NCBI RefSeq assembly: GCF_000337775.1
Contig: NZ_AOLQ01000065.1
Coordinates: forward strand, 1 to 64,000
Length of the DNA: 64,000 nt
Origin: Haloarcula vallismortis ATCC 29715
GTDB taxonomy: Archaea > Halobacteriota > Halobacteria > Halobacteriales > Haloarculaceae
Reading direction: 5' to 3'
Numbering within the stretch: the stretch's first letter is position 1; every line of letters starts with the position of its first letter. Shown here one piece after another: positions 59,633-64,000 of this stretch. The position numbers and the translations under genes are program-made. The notes beneath the pieces were generated by a model. That model was not told the origin of the DNA. It made no database searches and saw only the letters and a list, made by a program, of their open reading frames with translations.

Positions 59633-61171
59633 TTACTCGTTCCAGAACGCACCGGTGAACAACACGAACACCGGGATGATCTCCAGTCGGCCGATCCACA
59701 TGAGGAATATCATCAGCAGTTTGCTGGTGTCCGGGAATAACTCGTAGGTCCCGAACGGCCCCAGGAACCCGAACCCGGGACCGATATTCCCGATGGTCGC
59801 CAGACTCGCGCTAATCGCTTCGAAGACAGTCAGTTCGAGCCCGGTACGGCCTGCATCGAGGAGGAGAAACACCGTCGCGACACCGAACGTGAGCAGGTAT
59901 AGCAGTGTGAACCCGTATATCGCATTAATAACGTCCTCGTCGATGACCTTCCCGCCGAGCCGAACTGGTTTGACGGCGCTGGGATGGGCTGTCGTGAACA
60001 GTTGCCGTCGGATACTTTTGAACACGACGAGCCATCGGACGATTTTGATACCGCCACCGGTCGACCCGGCTGAGCCGCCGATGAACATCGTGAACAGCAG
60101 GACTCCTTTCGCAGTGTTGCCCCACTCTGCGAAGTTACTCGTCGCGTACCCGGTCGAGTTCAGCAGCGACGCGACCTGGAAGGTCGCCTGTCGGAGTGAG
60201 TTCTCCAGCGCCCCCTGAGTCACGCCACCGAGTTCCAGCGGCGGCGCTGAACCGGTAAAGAGCAGCCCCCAGAGGATGACGGCCATGCCGGCGTTCGCGC
60301 CGAGGTACGCCTGAAGTTCGCGGTCCTGCAGGAAGGCCGCGTACTCGTCTTGCAGCAGGAGATAAAACAGCGCGAAGTTCATGCCGGCGATGAGCATGAA
60401 CGGAATGACGGCCCACTGGACGACCGGTGAGAAGTAGGCGATGCTCTCGGCCTGCGGCGAGAACCCACCGGTCGGCAGCGTCGTGAAGCCGTGGGCAACG
60501 GCGTTGTAGGCGTCCATGTTCGGGGCCAGCGAGGTCTGCCCGAGGCCCAAGAGGATGAGGATATACAGAACGGTAAAACCCAGATAGAACAGCCAGAGGA
60601 GGCGCGCGGTCTCGGCTATCTTCGGGGTCAGCTTCTGGAGTTCGGGGCCGGGGGCCTCTGATTCAATTAACTGCGTCCCGTTGACGGCTGCCTCCGGAAG
60701 AATGGCGACCATCAGGACGATAATCCCCATCCCGCCGAGCCACTGGGAGAGCTGTCGCCACATCAACAGCGCGTGGGAGTGGCGGTCGAAGGAGATCTCG
60801 TTGGTGACAGTCGCGCCAGTGGTCGTAAATCCGGACATCGACTCGAATAGCGCGTTCACAGGCTCACCGAGCGCTGATTCAGTCCCATGCCCGGCGATGA
60901 CGTAGGGGATCGCGCCGATAACCGCGACAGCACCCCACGAGAGGCCGACAAACAGCAGTGCTTCGCGTGGCCCGAGTTCGTGACTGTCGCTGACTTGCTC
61001 CAGCGCCACGCCCACCGTGATTGCGACCGCGATAGAAATCAGGAAGACAACGGTATCTTCGCCGTACAGCAAAGCGATTCCGAGTGGGACCAGCATTGCG
61101 ACGGCGAGATACTTGATCACAGTGCCGGTCAAGGCGATACTCTGTCGCCAGTCGACGCGAACCGACATCAC
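59633..61171 (-). CDS. trkH: Potassium transporter TrkH/KtrB-type paralogue (512 aa)
   Basis: Second TrkH protein on the minus strand, with P-loops FESMSGFTTTGATVT, AVAHGFTTLPTGGFS, LLNSTGYATSNFAEW and SLATIGNIGPGFGFL. It diverges from the other copy in its first two P-loop residues (GFTTTG against GWTGSG), which may reflect different regulation. No second TrkA gene is present here, so it may use the 56,793 one or another. Confidence 0.92.
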   Translation of the reverse strand: MMSVRVDWRQSIALTGTVIKYLAVAMLVPLGIALLYGEDTVVFLISIAVAITVGVALEQVSDSHELGPREALLFVGLSWGAVAVIGAIPYVIAGHGTESALGEPVNALFESMSGFTTTGATVTNEISFDRHSHALLMWRQLSQWLGGMGIIVLMVAILPEAAVNGTQLIESEAPGPELQKLTPKIAETARLLWLFYLGFTVLYILILLGLGQTSLAPNMDAYNAVAHGFTTLPTGGFSPQAESIAYFSPVVQWAVIPFMLIAGMNFALFYLLLQDEYAAFLQDRELQAYLGANAGMAVILWGLLFTGSAPPLELGGVTQGALENSLRQATFQVASLLNSTGYATSNFAEWGNTAKGVLLFTMFIGGSAGSTGGGIKIVRWLVVFKSIRRQLFTTAHPSAVKPVRLGGKVIDEDVINAIYGFTLLYLLTFGVATVFLLLDAGRTGLELTVFEAISASLATIGNIGPGFGFLGPFGTYELFPDTSKLLMIFLMWIGRLEIIPVFVLFTGAFWNE

Positions 61172-61485
61172 TGATCACCGACCATTAACAGACGCTCATA
61201 CTCCCGATATGAAAAAGGCCCACGTTCCAACAGCGCGGTCTGCCGAATATACTGTGATACTGTTGACTGGTCCTATCTCCGGGGATTTCTACACTGATAT
61301 CGCAACATTCGGTACAGATGTACAGCCGACTGGAAGCCCGACGCCAGTGTGGGACTTTGATTGGCACAGTGTGACACTATTGCTTCCTCCTGACGTCCTG
61401 ACGGGGACCGCTGTGGCGGTTTCGTCAGCAGTGGCCAATTTTTCCGGAGGCAGAATTTTATATTTAAACTAGGTTCGGATAAGCG
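61172..61485. other. Intergenic region before the UspA gene
   Basis: No convincing gene is seen; a plus-strand frame (61,209-61,472) has no homology-like features. The end of the region carries the promoter described next. Confidence 0.5.
61456..61467 (+). promoter_or_regulatory. TATA box for the UspA-transporter unit
   Basis: TTTTATATTTAA is about 25 bases before the ATG at 61,486, fitting a leaderless transcript from there. Confidence 0.6.
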
Positions 61486-61530
61486 ATGAAAGTAGATACA
61501 TTCTTACCGACCTACCTACTCCGTCGAGGT

Positions 61531-61971
61531 ATGAGCAGTAGCCACAACGAGGCACCCACGGACATTCTCGAACATGTCTTGCTACCGGTTGCCAACGAAA
61601 GCGATGCACTTCGCACTGCGACTGGGCTCGAACCGTATGGCCCGGAACGGGTGACGGCGCTGCACGTCGTTGAGAAGGGCGAAGGTGTTCCCGATAAAAC
61701 GCCAGTCGAACAATCAGAAGAACTGGCCGAGGAATCGTACGCGGCTGTCAGGACGGTGTTCCCTGACGCCGACGGCCACACCGCGTACGCTCGCAACGTT
61801 GTTGAGGCCATCTTCGAGGCCGCAGACGAGGTCGGGGCGAGCGCTATCGCGTACCGGTCCCGCGGTGGTGGCCGTATAATGCAGTTCCTCTCCGGGGACC
61901 TCTCACTGAAGCTCATAACGAACGCAGCGATTCCGGTAATCGCACTGCCAAAGCAGGATTCGGACGGATGA
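61531..61971 (+). CDS. Universal stress protein (UspA family, 146 aa)
   Basis: UspA fold: DILEHVLLPVANESDALRTA opens it, and RSRGGGRIMQFLSGDLSLKL stands where the nucleotide-binding loop lies, ending NAAIPVIALPKQ. The loop lacks the standard GxxG spacing, so ATP binding is uncertain. ATG 61,531 gives a compact N-terminus, but the TATA geometry would support a leaderless start at the in-frame ATG 61,486 (161 aa). The stop overlaps the transporter start by ATGA. Confidence 0.78.
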   Translation: MSSSHNEAPTDILEHVLLPVANESDALRTATGLEPYGPERVTALHVVEKGEGVPDKTPVEQSEELAEESYAAVRTVFPDADGHTAYARNVVEAIFEAADEVGASAIAYRSRGGGRIMQFLSGDLSLKLITNAAIPVIALPKQDSDG

Positions 61972-64000
61972 GCGACGACGAACTGGCGAAGGACATCGGG
62001 CTGGTATCGGCGATGACTATCGGCATCGGGGATGATTGGGGCTGGTATCTTCGTCCTTCCGGGGGTTGCCGCGAACGCGGCCGGTCCCATCGTTGTCGTC
62101 TCGTTCGTCGTCGGCGGGCTGATTGCGATGGTGAACGCGCTCTCGGTTTCGGAGCTCGGCACGGCGATGCCGAAAGCCGGCGGCGGGTACTACTACATCA
62201 ACAAATCGCTCGGGCCGATGTTCGGTTCGATAGCCGGGATGGGCGACTGGATGGGGCTGGCCTTCGCCTCGGCATTCTACTGTATCGGCTTTGGCCAGTA
62301 TCTCGCTGTCTTCGTCCCGTTGCCCGACGTGGCCTTCCTCAATTCCATTCAGATAGGGGCGCTCATCGCCGGGGCGATATTCGTCGGTGTCAACTACATC
62401 GGTGCCAAAGAGACCGGCGGCGTCCAGACAGTCATCGTCTTCATCCTGCTCTCGCTTCTCACCGTCTTTGCCGCTGCGGGCTTCTTTTCGTTTGATTACG
62501 CCACGCTCGCCGGAGAGGACGGCCTTGCCCCGTTCGGGACCGGCGCGATTCTCCCGGTAACGGCACTCGTGTTCGTCTCGTTCCTGGGCTACGCGAAGAT
62601 TGCCACTGTCGCCGAGGAGCTGAAGAACCCGGGTCGAAACCTCCCAATTGCGATTATCGGCAGTGTCGGTATCGTAACCGTCATTTACGCTATCCTCGTG
62701 ACGACAATGCTCGGCGTCGTCCCGTGGCCCGACCTCAGCCAGGACGCGCCGGTTGCACAGGCCGCGCAGGTCGCGTTCCCGGCATCTATCGGCCCGATAA
62801 GCGGCGTGGCCGCCGGTGCTGCGGCGATAATGACTGTTGGTGCGCTGCTGGCGACGGCCTCCTCCGCGAACGCGTCGATTCTGGCCTCGGCCCGGATCAA
62901 CTTCGCGATGGGCCGAGACAAGATCGTCACGAACTGGCTCAACGAAATCCACCCGAACTACGCCACGCCGTATCGCTCGATTCTGGTCACTGGCGGCCTC
63001 ATCATCGTGTTCATCGCGTTCCTCGGCCGTGATATCGAGGTACTGGCGAAGGCGGCCAGCGTCCTCCATCTCATCGTCTACGCCCTGCTGAACGTGGGGC
63101 TCATCGTCTTTCGCGAGGCCGACACGCCGGAGTACGACCCGGACTTTACCGTGCCGCTCTACCCCATCACGCCGATACTCGGCGCAGTGCTGTCGCTCGG
63201 ACTCGTCGCGTTCATGGACCGTATCGAGATCGCGCTGTCGGCCGGATTCGTGCTCGTCGCAATCGTCTGGTATTTCGTCTACGCACGCGGCAAGACCACC
63301 CAGCACGGTGTGCTCTCCGACTACATCAGCAACCGTGAGGAACAGCTCCCGGACCAGGTGGTGAACGCGGCCGACGCGGTCGCACCAAACGGCACCGGGG
63401 GACCGACCATCATGGTCGCCCTGGCGAACCCACGTACCGAGAGCGCGCTCATCACCCTCGCTGGCGCGCTGGCGAAACATAAGGGCGGCCGGGTGCTCGC
63501 GACGCACATTGTGACGGTTCCCGACCAGACGGCACTGGAGACTGCCGCCGCGAACCGGGCACAGATCGACGCCTCCTCCGAAAGCTTGCTGGACGATGCG
63601 AAGGCCGACGCGGCGGCGTTCGACGTGCCAATCGAGACGAAGACGATTCTCTCACACCGCGGCATCGAGGAAGTGTTCGACGCGGCCCAGACGAACGACG
63701 CCGACACCGTCGTGATGGGCTACGGCGGCACCCGATTCGCTGGCGGTCGCGCCGAAGGAACGCTCGACGAACTGGCACACGACTTGCCGTGTGACTTCCT
63801 CGTGCTGGACGGGCAGGATCTGGACATCAGTGACGTTCTGGTTCCGACCGCCGGCGGTCTCTCGTCGGACCTCTCGGCGGAGGTCGCCAGTGCCCTGCAG
63901 GAAACTGTCGACGCGGCCGTTTCACTGCTTCACGTTGTCGACCCCGGTGAGGATGCAAGCGGTCGCGAATTCATCCGCGAGTGGGCGACAGAACACGACC
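61968..64000 (+). pseudogene. APC-family transporter fused to UspA domains, frameshifted and 3' partial
   Basis: The protein begins MSDDELAKDIGLVSAMTIGI and should continue into the helix-1 signature GTMIGAGIFVLPG. In this sequence the reading frame breaks at about 62,031: the expected codon between GGG and ATG is reduced to one G. From 62,032 the other frame is open to the window end and encodes about ten further helices (GGGYYYINKSLGPMFGSIAG and so on) and a C-terminal UspA-like region (from about residue 440). Either a real frameshift or a sequence error. Restart at ATG 62,032 would lose the first half of helix 1. Confidence 0.85.

Noticed and set aside
61209-61472. Plus-strand frame beginning MKKAHVPTARS
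   Set aside because: No motif, ends within the promoter of the UspA gene, composition unlike neighbours.
62017-63507. 496-aa minus-strand open frame
   Set aside because: It mirrors the transporter coding strand; its Arg/His/Glu-rich sequence has no helices or motifs and is a shadow in GC-rich DNA.
1-64000. CRISPR array or cas genes
   Set aside because: No regularly spaced identical repeats of 24-40 bases and no Cas protein was seen on either strand.

Overview
The window is chromosomal DNA from a haloarchaeon, most like Haloarcula or a close relative. It is GC-rich, its proteins are strongly acidic, archaeal TATA boxes sit just upstream of leaderless starts, and the gene set is characteristic: an intron-bearing tRNA-Trp, halocyanin, a Rieske/cytochrome b operon, a GHMP-type shikimate kinase and an archaeal geranylgeranyl-reductase-like flavoprotein. 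This assignment is inferred from gene content and was not tested by a database search.

Left flank (1-25.3 kb), host core genes: a 5'-truncated 2-oxoacid:ferredoxin oxidoreductase alpha gene with its beta gene; three tandem perfect hairpins; a photolyase; two membrane proteins; a geranylgeranyl-reductase-like flavoprotein; a degenerate NAD-kinase-like protein; a minus-strand respiratory operon (halocyanin, small membrane protein, Rieske protein, two-part cytochrome b, two small membrane proteins); a universal stress protein; endonuclease III; two tandem acetyltransferases; a peroxiredoxin-fold protein without the usual cysteine; a PRC-barrel protein; an RCK-DHH phosphoesterase; tRNA-Lys(CTT); a YihY-type membrane protein; IMP dehydrogenase; several small zinc-ribbon proteins; and tRNA-Trp(CCA) with a 107-nt intron.

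Integrated element (25,283-53,769, about 28.5 kb): the last bases of tRNA-Trp, 14 bp, are repeated exactly at 53,756, just after a tyrosine integrase gene. The element has an early-type region of overlapping tiny genes (many CxxC proteins, a SWIM protein, a core-only tyrosine recombinase) and a regulatory switch at about 31.35-31.48 kb next to an AbrB-like gene. One long overlapping operon follows (31.5-45.0 kb). It encodes a signal-peptide surface protein, four consecutive look-alike two-helix membrane proteins, further small membrane proteins, a 565-aa multi-domain membrane protein, a P-loop ATPase and a 1232-aa mosaic surface protein. No terminase, portal, HK97-type capsid, relaxase or replication initiator was recognised. 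The cassette most resembles a membrane-vesicle virus, a vesicle-forming plasmid or an envelope-spanning export system. An Ig-repeat lipoprotein gene follows.

A second mobile element is nested inside. A 4.5-kb transposon (46,628-51,136) has 44-bp terminal inverted repeats, a TTAG target duplication and a 631-aa IS4-type DDE transposase. It also carries a divergent winged-helix gene and ten tiny passenger genes, eight of them cysteine-pair proteins. Beyond it lie two phiH1-repressor-like regulators, a structured non-coding region, a MarR/ArsR-like regulator, a small zinc protein and the integrase.

Right flank (53.8-64 kb), host genes: a beta-carbonic anhydrase; overlapping shikimate kinase and chorismate mutase genes; small membrane proteins; a potassium uptake cluster (TrkA plus two TrkH paralogues); a universal stress protein; and an APC-type transporter fused to UspA domains. 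The transporter is frameshifted near its start and cut off by the window end.
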